A stretch of DNA of 64,000 bases from Aureimonas sp. SA4125 (GTDB lineage Bacteria; Pseudomonadota; Alphaproteobacteria; Rhizobiales; Rhizobiaceae). Positions 1-9,341 of the stretch are shown in pieces. The stretch is from positions 1,550,001 through 1,614,000 of the forward strand of contig NZ_AP025032.1 in the NCBI RefSeq assembly GCF_019973775.1, written 5' to 3'. Each line of letters starts with the position of its first letter. The first letter of the stretch is position 1. A program made the translations under genes and the position numbers. The notes under the pieces were generated by a model that was not told the DNA's origin, did no database searches, and saw only the letters and a program-made list of their open reading frames with translations.

Positions 1-165
1 GAACAGCCGGTCGCCGCGCGTCGTCTCGAAGCGCAGAATGCCGAAGCGCGGATTGCCGCCGGGCGAGGCATATTCCCAGACGCCCATCAGCGCGATCAAA
101 GCGAAGATGGCGATGAAGAAGATCGCCGTCGGCCAGGTCCAGGCCATCCAAGTGAGGTCGATCAT
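1..165 (-). CDS. glpU: DUF2160 small membrane protein of the glycerol ABC operon, 5' part (GlpU-like)
   Basis: The first 55 codons of a gene whose 3' end lies outside the window. The protein starts MIDLTWMAWTWP and has one hydrophobic segment (about residues 12-30), followed by a WEYASPGGNPRFG motif that I associate with the DUF2160 family. An ATG at 163-165 follows an AAGGAG ribosome site; a second ATG four bases upstream is in another frame. Members of this family sit between the permease and the solute-binding gene of rhizobial glycerol ABC transporters; their role is not established. Here the gene is separated from glpQ by a toxin-antitoxin insertion, so it may depend on read-through or a new promoter. 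The symbol rests on operon order and the partial motif. Confidence 0.75.
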   Translation of the reverse strand, partial: MIDLTWMAWTWPTAIFFIAIFALIALMGVWEYASPGGNPRFGILRFETTRGDRLF

Positions 166-227
166 CCATGGCTCCTTGCATTGATATCCGCTTTGAGGTA
201 TTTAATTTTAGCGCTAAAGCGGATTTT

Positions 228-467
228 ATGATGAAGCTTATTATTCATCCTAATGCCGAAAAGGTTCTGAGTCGGCTGCCTGTTAGAGATAGTGAGGCAA
301 TCAAGGCAAAGCTGAAGATCTAAGCGGACACAGGGCATGGCGACGTCAAAAAGCTGTCCGGCCGCGATGAATATCGAATGAGAATAGGCGTCTGGCGCGC
401 GCTGTTCGTCGTGCAGGGAAGCATGATCGTCCTTCGCGTCGCCCACCGACGCGAAGTCTATCGTTGA
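228..467 (+). pseudogene. RelE/ParE-type toxin, broken by an in-frame stop
   Basis: The reading frame from the ATG at 228 gives MMKLIIHPNAEKVLSRLP, a typical RelE/ParE beginning. A TAA at 321-323 (codon 32) interrupts it. The same frame then continues through ADTGHGDVKKLSGRDEYRMR and ends VAHRREVYR with TGA at 465-467, a complete RelE-like C-terminus. RelE proteins usually have a Tyr at the stop position (..KAYA.TG.GDV..), so one substitution (TAT or TAC to TAA) explains the break. The total of about 79 codons is normal for the family. RelE toxins cleave mRNA on the ribosome; this copy should be inactive unless the stop is read through. The cognate antitoxin starts 9 bases downstream and is intact. 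Confidence 0.8.
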
Positions 468-476
468 GGTGTCAAA

Positions 477-833
477 ATGAACGAAGCGGTAAACCTCAAA
501 GGCGAGAGCATGATCGTCATGACTCGTGCGGAGTATGAAGACCTGATTGAGGATTCCGGCGATATCGCTCTCATTCGTCAGGCCGAGATTGACTACCCCG
601 ACGCGCCGGGAATGCTGAGCGACTTGGCGAGCGCGGTCTGGGCGGGCGAGCTTCACCCGCTCGCCGCCTGGCGCAAGTCCGTCGGCCTGACGCAGGCGGA
701 ACTCGCCGCGGCGGCGGGCCTTCGGCCGGCGACGGTCAGCGACATCGAGAGCCGCAAGATCGACCCGCGGCTGTCGACGCTGAAGGCCCTGGCGAAAGCC
801 CTGAAGCTCGGCATCGAGGACATCACCGACTGA
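477..833 (+). CDS. XRE-family antitoxin of a RelE-type module
   Basis: A 118-residue protein with an N-terminal region starting MIVMTRAEYEDLIEDS from an internal Met (a Phd-like or dimerisation arm). Its C-terminal helix-turn-helix (about residues 62-115) has the XRE pattern VGLTQAELAAAAGLRPATVSDIESRKIDPRLSTL (recognition helix TVSDIE). It lies directly downstream of the toxin, the usual toxin-first order of HigBA/RelE-XRE pairs. Such antitoxins bind the toxin and repress their own promoter. With the toxin broken, it may persist as an orphan regulator. The pair lies head-on between glpQ and glpU, which points to horizontal insertion. Confidence 0.85.
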   Translation: MNEAVNLKGESMIVMTRAEYEDLIEDSGDIALIRQAEIDYPDAPGMLSDLASAVWAGELHPLAAWRKSVGLTQAELAAAAGLRPATVSDIESRKIDPRLSTLKALAKALKLGIEDITD

Positions 834-862
834 GGTCGGGCGCAGCTTGGTCGGGGAGCGCA

Positions 863-1768
863 TCACACCCTCCCCAGGGCGAAGCCCTTGGCGATGTAGT
901 TGCGCACGAACCAGATGACGATCGCGCCGGGTATGATGGTGAGGACGCCCGCGGCGGCGAGGACGCCCCAGTCCATGCCCGATGCCGACACCGTGCGCGT
1001 CATGATCGCGGCGATCGGCTTGGCGTCCGTCACCGTCAGCGTGCGGGCGATCAGGAGCTCGACCCAGGAGAACATGAAGCAGAAGAAGGCAGCGACGCCG
1101 ATGCCGGAGGCGATCAACGGCATGAAGATCTTGAAGAAGAACTTCGGGAAGGAATAGCCGTCGATATAGGCGGTTTCGTCGATCTCCTTCGGTACGCCCG
1201 ACATGAAGCCTTCGAGAATCCACACCGCCAGCGGCACGTTGAACAGGCAGTGGGCGAGCGCGACGGCGATGTGCGTGTCGATCAGGCCGAAGGCCGAATA
1301 GAGCTGGAAGAAGGGCAGGGCGAAGACCGCCGGCGGCGCCATGCGGTTGGTCAGGAGCCAGAAGAACAGGTGCTTGTCGCCGAGAAAGCGGTAGCGCGAG
1401 AAGGCGTAGGCGGCCGGCAGCGCGGCGGCGACCGAGATCACCATGTTCATCACGACATAGATGATCGAGTTGATGTAGCCGTTGTACCAGGACGGATCGG
1501 TGAAGATCACGCGGTAGTTGGCAAGCGTCGGCTCGGCCGGGAACAGCGTGAACTGGTTGAGAATTTCCGTGTTCGTCTTGAAGCTCATGTTGACGAGCCA
1601 GTAGATCGGCAACAGCAGGAACAGGATGTAGACGATCGGAATGAACGCCTTCGGCTTGAAGCGGCCGGACTTCATCCGGCTGCGCATGGCGATCGCGGTC
1701 TCGGAATGGGCGGCCGGCGGAATGCCGTCGGCGGCCTGGCGGGGCAAGGTCGGGGCGGTGTTGCTCAT
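863..1768 (-). CDS. glpQ: Glycerol ABC transporter permease (MalG-type)
   Basis: A 301-residue inner-membrane permease with six predicted membrane segments (first at about residues 42-60) and the ABC-permease EAA loop near residue 200 (EIDETAYIDGYSFPKFF), which docks on the ATPase. It pairs with the GlpP permease, whose gene overlaps it by 4 bases (ATGA at 1765-1768). Operon order (glpD, two ATPases, two permeases) matches the glycerol uptake system of R. leguminosarum, so glycerol is the likely substrate. The downstream partner gene starts only after the toxin-antitoxin insertion. Confidence 0.88.
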   Translation of the reverse strand: MSNTAPTLPRQAADGIPPAAHSETAIAMRSRMKSGRFKPKAFIPIVYILFLLLPIYWLVNMSFKTNTEILNQFTLFPAEPTLANYRVIFTDPSWYNGYINSIIYVVMNMVISVAAALPAAYAFSRYRFLGDKHLFFWLLTNRMAPPAVFALPFFQLYSAFGLIDTHIAVALAHCLFNVPLAVWILEGFMSGVPKEIDETAYIDGYSFPKFFFKIFMPLIASGIGVAAFFCFMFSWVELLIARTLTVTDAKPIAAIMTRTVSASGMDWGVLAAAGVLTIIPGAIVIWFVRNYIAKGFALGRV

Positions 1769-2648
1769 TCGACCGGCTCCTTCATGGCACGATCGCGGCC
1801 GGCATTTTCCATCACGGTGTAGAAGATCCAGGACATCAGAAGGATGATCAGGAAGTAGATCAGGCTCATGGCCGCCGCCGGTCCGAGGTCGAACTGGCCG
1901 ACCGCCATCTTGACGAGATCGATCGACAGGAAGGTCGTCGAGTTGCCGGGACCGCCGCCGGTGACGACGAAGGGCTCGGTGTAGATCATGAAGCTATCCA
2001 TGAAGCGCAGCAGCACGGCGATGAGGAGAACCCGGCCCATCTTCGGCAGCTGGATGTAGCGGAACACCGCCCAGCGCGAGGCGCCGTCGATCTTGGCCGC
2101 CTGGTAATAGGCGTCGGGGATCGAGACGAGGCCGGCATAGCACAGCAGCACGACAAGGCTCGTCCAGTGCCAGACGTCCATGACGATCAGGGTCACCCAG
2201 GCGTCGAAGCTGTTCTGGACGTAGTTGTAGGGGATGCCGAGCCAGGTGACGAAGCGGCCGAGGAGGCCGATGTCGGTGCGCCCGAAGACCTGCCAGATCG
2301 TTCCGACGACGTTCCACGGGATGAGGAGCGGCAGCGCCATCAGGACGAGGCAGACCGGCACCCAGATACCCTTCTTCGGCATGGCGAGGGCGACGAGGAT
2401 GCCGAGCGGGATCTCAATGGCGAGAATGATGGCGGAGAAGATGAGGTTGCGGCCGAGCGCCGCGTGGAAGCGCGGCGACTGCAGCGTGTCGACGAACCAG
2501 CTCGTGCCGTTCCAGAAGAACTCGTTGCGCCCGAACGTGTCCTGGACCGAATAATTGACGACGGTCATCAGCGGGATGACGGCGGAGAAGGCGACGAGGA
2601 TGAGGACCGGCAGGACGAAGAACCAGGCCTTGTTGTCGAAAGTCTTGT

Positions 2649-2652
<4 letters not shown>
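1765..2652 (-). CDS. glpP: Glycerol ABC transporter permease (MalF-type)
   Basis: A 295-residue permease beginning MNKTFDNKAWFFVLPVLIL. A long first hydrophobic helix is followed by about five more, and the EAA loop (IPDAYYQAAKIDGASRWAVF) lies near residue 200. The start at 2652 overlaps the stop of the ATPase glpT (ATGA at 2649-2652), and its own stop overlaps glpQ, so the genes are translationally coupled. The frame is open further upstream but that part reads across glpT and lacks coding character. The protein forms the membrane channel with GlpQ; the solute-binding protein would be outside the window. Confidence 0.88.
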
Positions 2653-3755
<1,103 letters not shown>

Positions 3756-3762
3756 GGTCTCC

Positions 3763-4845
3763 TCAGGCCGCAAGGGCGTTGGGGGCGGCGACGGAGCGCC
3801 CCGTTGCATCGAACAGCATCATGTCGGCTGGGCGGAAGTCGAGCGCGATCGGGTCGCCCGTCTCGACCCGGTGGATACCTGGCAGCACCGCGACGAGGCG
3901 CGTTCCCTCCCAGTCCGCGTGCACGTAGGTCACCGAGCCCGTCACTTCCGAAAGCGATACCCGCGACGCCAGCCGGGCGCCCTCGGAAAACGTGTTGCCG
4001 ACGGAAAGATGATGGGGCCGAAGGCCGACCTGATAGGGGCCGTCGGACAAAAAGGCATAGCGCGCCGGGACGGCGACGCTGAGATGGTCGCCGCCGGCGA
4101 GCACCGCGCCGCGCTTCGTCAGGGTGAGGATGTTCAGCGGCGGGTCCGAGAAGGTTCTTGCCGTCACGAGATCGGCCGGCTGGCGATAGACCTCGGGCGT
4201 CGGGCCGAACTGCGTCACCCGGCCCTCCGACAGCGTCGCCGTGTTGCCGCCGAGAAGCAGCGCCTCGGTCGGCTCGGTGGTGGCGTAGACGAAGACCGCC
4301 CCGGTCTCGGCGAAGAGCCGCGGCAGTTCCTCGCGCAGTTCCTCGCGCAGCTTGTAGTCGAGATTGGCCAGCGGCTCGTCGAGCAGCACCAGTTCGGCAT
4401 TCTTGACGAGAGCCCTGGCCAGCGCCGTGCGCTGCTGCTGGCCGCCGGAGAGCGTCAGCGGCGTCCGCTGCAGATAGGGGCCGAGCTTCATCAGCGCCGC
4501 TGCCTTGGCAACGGCCGCCTCGATCTCGTCCTTCGACTTGCCGGCGACGCGCAGCGGCGAGGCGATGTTCTCGTAGACGGTCATGGCGGGATAGTTGATG
4601 AACTGCTGGTAGACCATCGCGACATTGCGGCGACGCACCGGAATGCCGGTCACGTCCTTGCCGTCCATCACGATGCGTCCCGAGGTCGGGCGGTCGAGCC
4701 CGGCCATCAGCCGCATCAGGGTGGTCTTGCCGGCCAGCGTCGGGCCGAGCAGGACGTTCAGCGATCCTCGCTTCAGCTGAAGCGAAATCCCCGACAGGTG
4801 CGTCTCGGCTCCAACCTTGCGGCCGACATCGATCAATTCCAGCAT
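3763..4845 (-). CDS. glpS: Glycerol ABC transporter ATPase (GlpS-type)
   Basis: A 360-residue ABC ATPase of the sugar/glycerol-phosphate class. Walker A is LLGPTLAGKTTLMRL, which fits GxxxxGKT. The signature is LSGGQQQRTALARAL, Walker B is LVLLDEPLANLD, and a TOBE-type domain lies at the C-terminus. The H-loop position reads VYATTEPTEALLL: Thr-Glu stands where most relatives have Thr-His-Asp, so the switch histidine appears to be absent. GlpT has the mirror-image defect, a normal THDQTEA switch but a changed signature. It is the first transporter gene after glpD, 51 bases from its stop. Confidence 0.87.
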   Translation of the reverse strand: MLELIDVGRKVGAETHLSGISLQLKRGSLNVLLGPTLAGKTTLMRLMAGLDRPTSGRIVMDGKDVTGIPVRRRNVAMVYQQFINYPAMTVYENIASPLRVAGKSKDEIEAAVAKAAALMKLGPYLQRTPLTLSGGQQQRTALARALVKNAELVLLDEPLANLDYKLREELREELPRLFAETGAVFVYATTEPTEALLLGGNTATLSEGRVTQFGPTPEVYRQPADLVTARTFSDPPLNILTLTKRGAVLAGGDHLSVAVPARYAFLSDGPYQVGLRPHHLSVGNTFSEGARLASRVSLSEVTGSVTYVHADWEGTRLVAVLPGIHRVETGDPIALDFRPADMMLFDATGRSVAAPNALAA

Positions 4846-4896
4846 GAACCCTCCCAGGTGCGGCCTGCGGTCGGAAGAAGCCTTCCGGTCGCGGTC

Positions 4897-6414
4897 TCAG
4901 GCGGCCGCGGTCCTTTGCGTCAGTCTATAAGTTTCCATGTATCCCGCCAGATCTTCCGTTTGGGAAGGCGAGAAGCGCAGGCCGAGTTTGGAGCGGCGCC
5001 ACAGCACGTCGTCCGACGTGACGGCCCATTCCTTCGCCATCATCCAGTCGACCTCGGCGGCGAAGAGGCCATGGCCGAAATCGCGGCCGAGGCCCTGCCG
5101 GCCCGCCTGCGGCTTCACGATCTCGTCGGCGTCGAGCCCGTAGGAGCGGACCAGCCGCCGCACGCTGCGCGCATCGAGACAGGCGGCCGCAGCCCGCACG
5201 CGCGATTCCAGCGCAGCGATGCCGTCGAGAGGAAAGCCGCCGCCGGGAAGGGGCTGCGTCCCCGTCCAAGACTTGCCGCGCATCCCGAGGCGGTCGCCGA
5301 TCTTCTCCAAGACTTCCTCCGCCAGCTTGCGGTAGGTGGTGATCTTGCCGCCGAAGGCGTTGAGGACGGGGGCCTCGCCTTTGTCGCCCTCGACCTTCAG
5401 GACGTAGTCGCGCGTCGCCTCCTGCGCCATGGAGGCGCCGTCGTCGTAGAGCGGCCGAACGCCGGAATAGGTCCACACGATCTGATCGGCCGTCACCGGC
5501 TTCTCGAAATACTCGCTCGCCGCCTTGAGGAGATAGTCGGTCTCGGCAGGGGTGATCTTCGCATCGCCCGGTTCGCCGTCGAAATCCTGGTCGGTCGTGC
5601 CGATCAGCGTGTAGTCGTCCTCGTAGGGGATGGCGAAGATGATGCGGTTGTCGGCGTTCTGGAAGATGTAGGCGCGGTCGTGGTCGTAGAGCTTTCGCGT
5701 GACGATGTGCGAGCCCTGGACGAGGCGGATGTGGTGCGCCTCGTTGCGCCCCATGGCCTGCTGGATGATGCGGTCGACCCAGGGACCGGCGACGTTCACG
5801 AGAAAATCCGCCGTGACGACCTCCGCAGAGCCGCCGTCCTTGGGGCTGAGCGTCACCTGCCAGCGTCCATCGACCCGGCGCGCGCTGGTGACCTTCGTGC
5901 GAACCCGGACATCGGCGCCGCGCTCGGCGGCGTCACGGGCGTTGAGAACGACGAGACGGGCGTCGTCGACGCGGGCGTCGGAATATTCGAAACCCTTGGC
6001 ATATCCCGCCTTCAGCGGCGCGCCGAGCGGCCCGCCCGAGAGGTCGACGGTGGTCGTCGCCTTCAGCGCCTTGCGGCCGCCGAGATGGTCGTAGAGGAAA
6101 AGTCCGAGACGCAGCAGCCAGGCCGGGCGCAGGCCCTTGTGGTGCGGCAGCACGAAGCGCAGCGGCCGGATGATGTGCGGCGCAATGCGCCAGAGCACCT
6201 CGCGCTCCATCAGCGATTCGCGCACCAGGCGAAACTCGTAGTGCTCGAGGTAGCGCAGCCCGCCATGCACCAGCTTGGTCGACCAGGACGACGTACCCGA
6301 CGCCAGATCGTTCATCTCGGCCAGACCCACCGAATAGCCGCGGCCGACCGCATCGCGTGCGATCCCGCAGCCGTTGATGCCGCCACCGATGATGAAGATG
6401 TCGAAATGCTTCAT
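4897..6414 (-). CDS. glpD: Glycerol-3-phosphate dehydrogenase, FAD-dependent
   Basis: A 505-residue flavoprotein oxidising sn-glycerol 3-phosphate to dihydroxyacetone phosphate and passing electrons to quinone at the inner membrane. The N-terminal FAD-binding Rossmann motif is FDIFIIGGGINGCGIARDA (from residue 3), followed by the family block ASGTSSWSTKLVHGGLRYLE. The length is normal. The start at 6414 is preferred over an upstream ATG because of the AAGGGCGG site and the fit to the family N-terminus. It links the imported glycerol, after a kinase not seen here, to central metabolism. Its upstream region carries CGAAA repeats that are probable GlpR sites. Confidence 0.95.
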   Translation of the reverse strand: MKHFDIFIIGGGINGCGIARDAVGRGYSVGLAEMNDLASGTSSWSTKLVHGGLRYLEHYEFRLVRESLMEREVLWRIAPHIIRPLRFVLPHHKGLRPAWLLRLGLFLYDHLGGRKALKATTTVDLSGGPLGAPLKAGYAKGFEYSDARVDDARLVVLNARDAAERGADVRVRTKVTSARRVDGRWQVTLSPKDGGSAEVVTADFLVNVAGPWVDRIIQQAMGRNEAHHIRLVQGSHIVTRKLYDHDRAYIFQNADNRIIFAIPYEDDYTLIGTTDQDFDGEPGDAKITPAETDYLLKAASEYFEKPVTADQIVWTYSGVRPLYDDGASMAQEATRDYVLKVEGDKGEAPVLNAFGGKITTYRKLAEEVLEKIGDRLGMRGKSWTGTQPLPGGGFPLDGIAALESRVRAAAACLDARSVRRLVRSYGLDADEIVKPQAGRQGLGRDFGHGLFAAEVDWMMAKEWAVTSDDVLWRRSKLGLRFSPSQTEDLAGYMETYRLTQRTAAA

Positions 6415-6425
6415 GGTTCCGCCCT

Positions 6426-6492
6426 TTTCGCATTGCAGCATCTAACGTGCGCTTGCGAAACTAAGGGCAGGGTCAACGAAAGCAAAACGAAA
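6426..6492 (-). promoter_or_regulatory. Candidate GlpR operator array upstream of glpD
   Basis: In the 221-base gap before glpD, CGAAA boxes occur on the plus strand at 6456-6460, 6477-6481 and 6488-6492 (spacings 21 and 11 bases, close to whole helical turns). A TTTCGC facing them lies at 6426-6431. Several DeoR-family regulators bind repeated boxes of this type, and the same boxes recur upstream of glpR. The assignment is inferred from recurrence and spacing. Confidence 0.45.
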
Positions 6493-6635
6493 GTCAATGG
6501 AAAATTCGTGGCGCGCGGCATATGCGTGCGATGCCCGCGGGGTTGGCCGGTTGTGGAAAACCCCGACCCGGCGCCGGGCATTGCTGCGCCAGCTGCGGCT
6601 TCCGGTGACTGCCGGCAGCGACCAAGCCGGGCGGG

Positions 6636-7418
6636 TCATCCTTCTTCTGCGACGCTTTCCCCCAGGGCCTCGACGAGGGCGACATTCGCCTCCGCGCAGA
6701 TGCGCCGGATGCCCGGCAGCGGGCAGCGATCGGTGACGAAGGTGGAGATCTGGCTGAGATGGCCGATGCGCACCGGCGCGCTGCGCTCGAACTTGGTGGC
6801 GTCGGAGGCGAGGATCACCTGGCGGGCATTGGCCATGATCGCCTGCGCGACGCGCACTTCGCGATAGTCGTAGTCGAGGAGCGAGCCGTCGGGATCGATG
6901 GCGGAGACGCCGATGACGGCGAAGTCGACGCGGAACTGGCGGATGAAGTCGACCGCCGCCTCGCCGACGATGCCGCCGTCCGAACGCCGGACGACGCCGC
7001 CGGCGATGATCACCTCGATCTCGGGATAGGGCTGCAGGATGGTGGCGACGTTGATGTTGTTGGTGATCACCATCAGTCCGGCATGGCGCAGGAGCGCCTG
7101 CGCCACGGCCTCGGTGGTCGTGCCGATGTTGATGAAGAGCGAGGCGCGGTCAGGGATGAGATCGGCGACGGCCCGGCCGATCGCCGTCTTTTCCGTCGAC
7201 GCGATCGAGCGCCGCGCATCGTAGCCGACGTTCTCGACGCCGGACGAGATCACGGCGCCGCCGTGCACGCGGGCCAGGAGCCGCTGGTCGCAGAGCTCGT
7301 TCAGATCCTTGCGGATGGTCTGGACCGATACGTCGAAGCGCTGCGACAGCTCCTCGACCTGAACGCGGCCCACCCGCTTGGCGATTTCGAGAGTCTGGAG
7401 CTGGCGATCGGAAAGCAT
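6636..7418 (-). CDS. glpR: DeoR-family glycerol regulon repressor
   Basis: A 260-residue DeoR-type regulator. The N-terminal helix-turn-helix is SQRFDVSVQTIRKDLNEL (about residues 24-42), followed by the HGGAV hinge and a sugar-phosphate-binding DeoRC domain with NIGTTTEAVA and ITNNINVA. It should bind glycerol 3-phosphate or a related ligand and repress glpD and the transporter genes. It is first in the operon, 221 bases from glpD. The start MLSDRQLQTLEIAKR at 7418 is chosen because family members begin here; the upstream in-frame stretch falls in the CGAAA-rich promoter. Confidence 0.9.
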   Translation of the reverse strand: MLSDRQLQTLEIAKRVGRVQVEELSQRFDVSVQTIRKDLNELCDQRLLARVHGGAVISSGVENVGYDARRSIASTEKTAIGRAVADLIPDRASLFINIGTTTEAVAQALLRHAGLMVITNNINVATILQPYPEIEVIIAGGVVRRSDGGIVGEAAVDFIRQFRVDFAVIGVSAIDPDGSLLDYDYREVRVAQAIMANARQVILASDATKFERSAPVRIGHLSQISTFVTDRCPLPGIRRICAEANVALVEALGESVAEEG

Positions 7419-7452
7419 GGGGCGGTCTCGCAGAGGGATGGTCTTCCTTAAA

Positions 7453-7512
7453 GCGAAATCACCATGCTTGAAAAGCGAAAGCGCACTGCGAAAGATTTTC
7501 CGCAATGCGAAA
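7453..7512 (-). promoter_or_regulatory. GCGAAA repeat array upstream of glpR
   Basis: Four GCGAAA boxes in the same orientation at 7453, 7475, 7488 and 7507 (steps of 22, 13 and 19 bases) lie between glpR and the aminotransferase stop. They match the CGAAA boxes before glpD and probably serve GlpR autoregulation. No convincing -35/-10 pair could be fixed by eye. Confidence 0.45.
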
Positions 7513-7529
7513 CCGCCGGGAAGCGGCGT

Positions 7530-8390
7530 TCAGATCGCCGTCTGCAGGCTTTCGGCGATGTAGATCTCGCGCATCCGCCGCGTCGTGTCGCCCGGGGTCC
7601 CGTCGCCGATCGCCTGGCCGTCGATGGCGACGACGGGCGTGACGAAGGCGGAAGCGGAGGTGATGAAGGCCTCGCGCGCGTCCTTCGCCTCCTCCAGCGT
7701 GAAGCTGCGTTCCTCGACGGCAAGCCCGGTCTCGCGGGCGAGACGCAGGACCGCGAGGCGGGTGATGCCGTGCAGGATCGCATGCGACAGCGCGCGGGTG
7801 ACGAGCGTGCCGGCCTTGGTGATGATGTAGGCGTTGTTCGAGGATCCCTCGGTCACGGTGCCGTCGGCCTCGACCATCCAGGCATCGTCGGCACCCTTGG
7901 CCTTGGCTTCCATCTTCGCCATGGAGGGGTAGAGCAGTTGCACCGTCTTGATGTCGCGAAGGCCCCAGCGCAGATCCGGCACCGAGGCGACCTTGATGCC
8001 GTTCCGCACGCTCTCGCGCTCGAGCACCGCCATTTTCTGGGTGAACAGGACGAGGGTCGGCTTCGTCCCCTCCGGCGGGAAGGAGAAGTCGCGGTCGGCG
8101 GTGCCGCGCGACACCTGCAGATACACCAGGCCCTCGTCGAGGCCGTTCCGCTCGACCAGCGCGCGGTGAATCGCGAGCAGCGCCTCGGTGTCGGCCGGTG
8201 CCGTCATCTTCAGCGCCGCGAGCGAGCGGCCGAGCCGGGCCATGTGGCCGGCAAAGTCGATCAGCTTTCCGCCGACGACCGTCGTTACCTCATAGATGCC
8301 GTCGGCCATCAGGAAGGAGCGATCGAAGACCGAGATCTTGGCCTCTGCCTCGGGGACGTAGCTGCCGTTGACGTAGACGATGCGGCTCAT
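7530..8390 (-). CDS. dat: D-amino-acid aminotransferase (class IV)
   Basis: A 286-residue fold-type IV PLP enzyme. The N-terminus MSRIVYVNGSYVPEAEAKISVFDRSFLMADGIYE is typical of D-alanine/branched-chain aminotransferases. The likely Schiff-base lysine is K148 in RDIKTVQLL, matching K145 of the Bacillus D-alanine enzyme, and TEGSSNNAYI is the phosphate-binding loop. It would interconvert D-Ala, D-Glu and 2-oxo acids for peptidoglycan or D-amino-acid use. The start at 8390 is taken because the open frame upstream lacks family similarity. It may share transcription with glpR. Confidence 0.88.
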   Translation of the reverse strand: MSRIVYVNGSYVPEAEAKISVFDRSFLMADGIYEVTTVVGGKLIDFAGHMARLGRSLAALKMTAPADTEALLAIHRALVERNGLDEGLVYLQVSRGTADRDFSFPPEGTKPTLVLFTQKMAVLERESVRNGIKVASVPDLRWGLRDIKTVQLLYPSMAKMEAKAKGADDAWMVEADGTVTEGSSNNAYIITKAGTLVTRALSHAILHGITRLAVLRLARETGLAVEERSFTLEEAKDAREAFITSASAFVTPVVAIDGQAIGDGTPGDTTRRMREIYIAESLQTAI

Positions 8391-8656
8391 GGGACCCTGC
8401 CAGTTCTGTCGGATGCGTGCCCGACAGCTAGCGGAATCCGGCGGGCGGGGATAGGGCCAGCGCCGCTCCACCCATGCGCCGAATCGCACGGGAAGCGCCG
8501 GCGGCGCCGCCTCGTCCAACCCGTGCGCCGCCGAAGGGCGCCAGCGTCACGCCCCCGTCACAAAAGACTCTCGCCGATTGCTGCACTGCCGTTATCGGAC
8601 TTTCCAAGTCCCGCGGGCCGCGCTAGCATCGTCAGGCAATCACTGGGGTGACCGAC

Positions 8657-8857
8657 ATGCTGGTGTTCAACGAGCCGACAACCAAGACGACCAGCGCCTT
8701 CACGGTCCCGTCCAGCAAGGAACCGTGCCGCTGCTTCGCCTGCTGCCACCGCCGCACCGGCACCGGCACCGGCACCGGCACCGCCACCCCGCGCCGGGCA
8801 GCCCTGATGTCGTGGCGCAGATTGGCCGAGACGTTTCGCTCCAGCATGCCGCGCTGA
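8657..8857 (+). CDS. Hypothetical 66-residue Cys-rich peptide (doubtful)
   Basis: The ATG at 8657 lies 8 bases after a GGGGTG stretch and opens MLVFNEPTTKTTSAFTVPSS, then a cysteine cluster (CRCFACCHRR), a (GT)n run encoded by four CACCGG units at 8755-8778, and an Arg-rich tail. I do not recognise it. It could be a small secreted or modified peptide precursor, or chance coding in an otherwise gene-free 770-base stretch; the opposite strand is also open. Confidence 0.25.
   Translation: MLVFNEPTTKTTSAFTVPSSKEPCRCFACCHRRTGTGTGTGTATPRRAALMSWRRLAETFRSSMPR
8755..8784. repeat. CACCGG hexanucleotide tandem repeat
   Basis: Four perfect CACCGG units (8755-8778) plus a CACCGC unit. Being 6-mers, copy-number changes would keep any reading frame. 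Confidence 0.9.
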
Positions 8858-8980
8858 CGGGTCGGTCGGGTCCTGGCGGGGACGGCAGTGCGCTGAGGAT
8901 CAGGCCAGGCGCGGCGACCGGTATTGATGATCCGATGATGCCAGCCCCTCTCCCGTCTGCTCGCTGCCGCTCGCATCCAC

Positions 8981-9001
8981 CCTCTCCCCTGCGGGGCGAG
9001 G
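8981..9001. repeat. Short palindrome of rhizobial REP type
   Basis: CCTCTCCCC and GGGGCGAGG arms around TGC form a near-perfect hairpin in non-coding DNA. A related palindrome lies 56 bases further on. Confidence 0.6.
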
Positions 9002-9056
9002 AATGGCGTACGGTGTGCACCGTCCGAAAATCGGATACGATTCGCGACAGCTGCTT

Positions 9057-9077
9057 CTTCTCCCCTTTGGGGAGAAG
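9057..9077. repeat. Short palindrome CTTCTCCCC-ttt-GGGGAGAAG
   Basis: A perfect 9-bp stem with a TTT loop. Sequences of this kind are widely scattered between genes in Rhizobiales. Together with the palindrome at 8981 it marks the region as a repeat pocket next to the IS481 relic. Confidence 0.65.
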
Positions 9078-9162
9078 GTCGCGGCATGTCCTGCCCTGAT
9101 AGAGTGGTGGCATTTCAGCCCGGATGGATGGGTGACACTTTGTTGGCTGGGAGGACCGGTCG

Positions 9163-9333
9163 ATGGGGTGGCGCGAGAGCAATGCGATGGATGCGCGCAT
9201 CGAATTTGTGGCGGCGGTGTTGCAGGGCGAGGAGACGATGACGGCGCTATGCGCCGATCACGGGATCAGCCGCAAGACTGGTTACAAATGGTGCGATCGC
9301 TATCGTCTGGAGGGCTGTGCGGGGCTGCCGCCC
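9163..9333 (+). pseudogene. IS481-type transposase, N-terminal fragment
   Basis: The frame from 9163 reads [20 protein letters not shown], then a helix-turn-helix with [22 protein letters not shown]. This is the standard opening of IS481/IS3-related transposases (M.W.E...MD.R..FV..., [10 protein letters not shown]). Similarity ends at about codon 57, where the sequence runs into the 3' end of the opposing xylG gene, so the DDE domain is lost. It is a dead remnant. The junction is 9 bases from the xylG stop, so the last residues of XylG may have been altered by this event. Confidence 0.8.
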
Positions 9334-9341
9334 AGCTTCCT

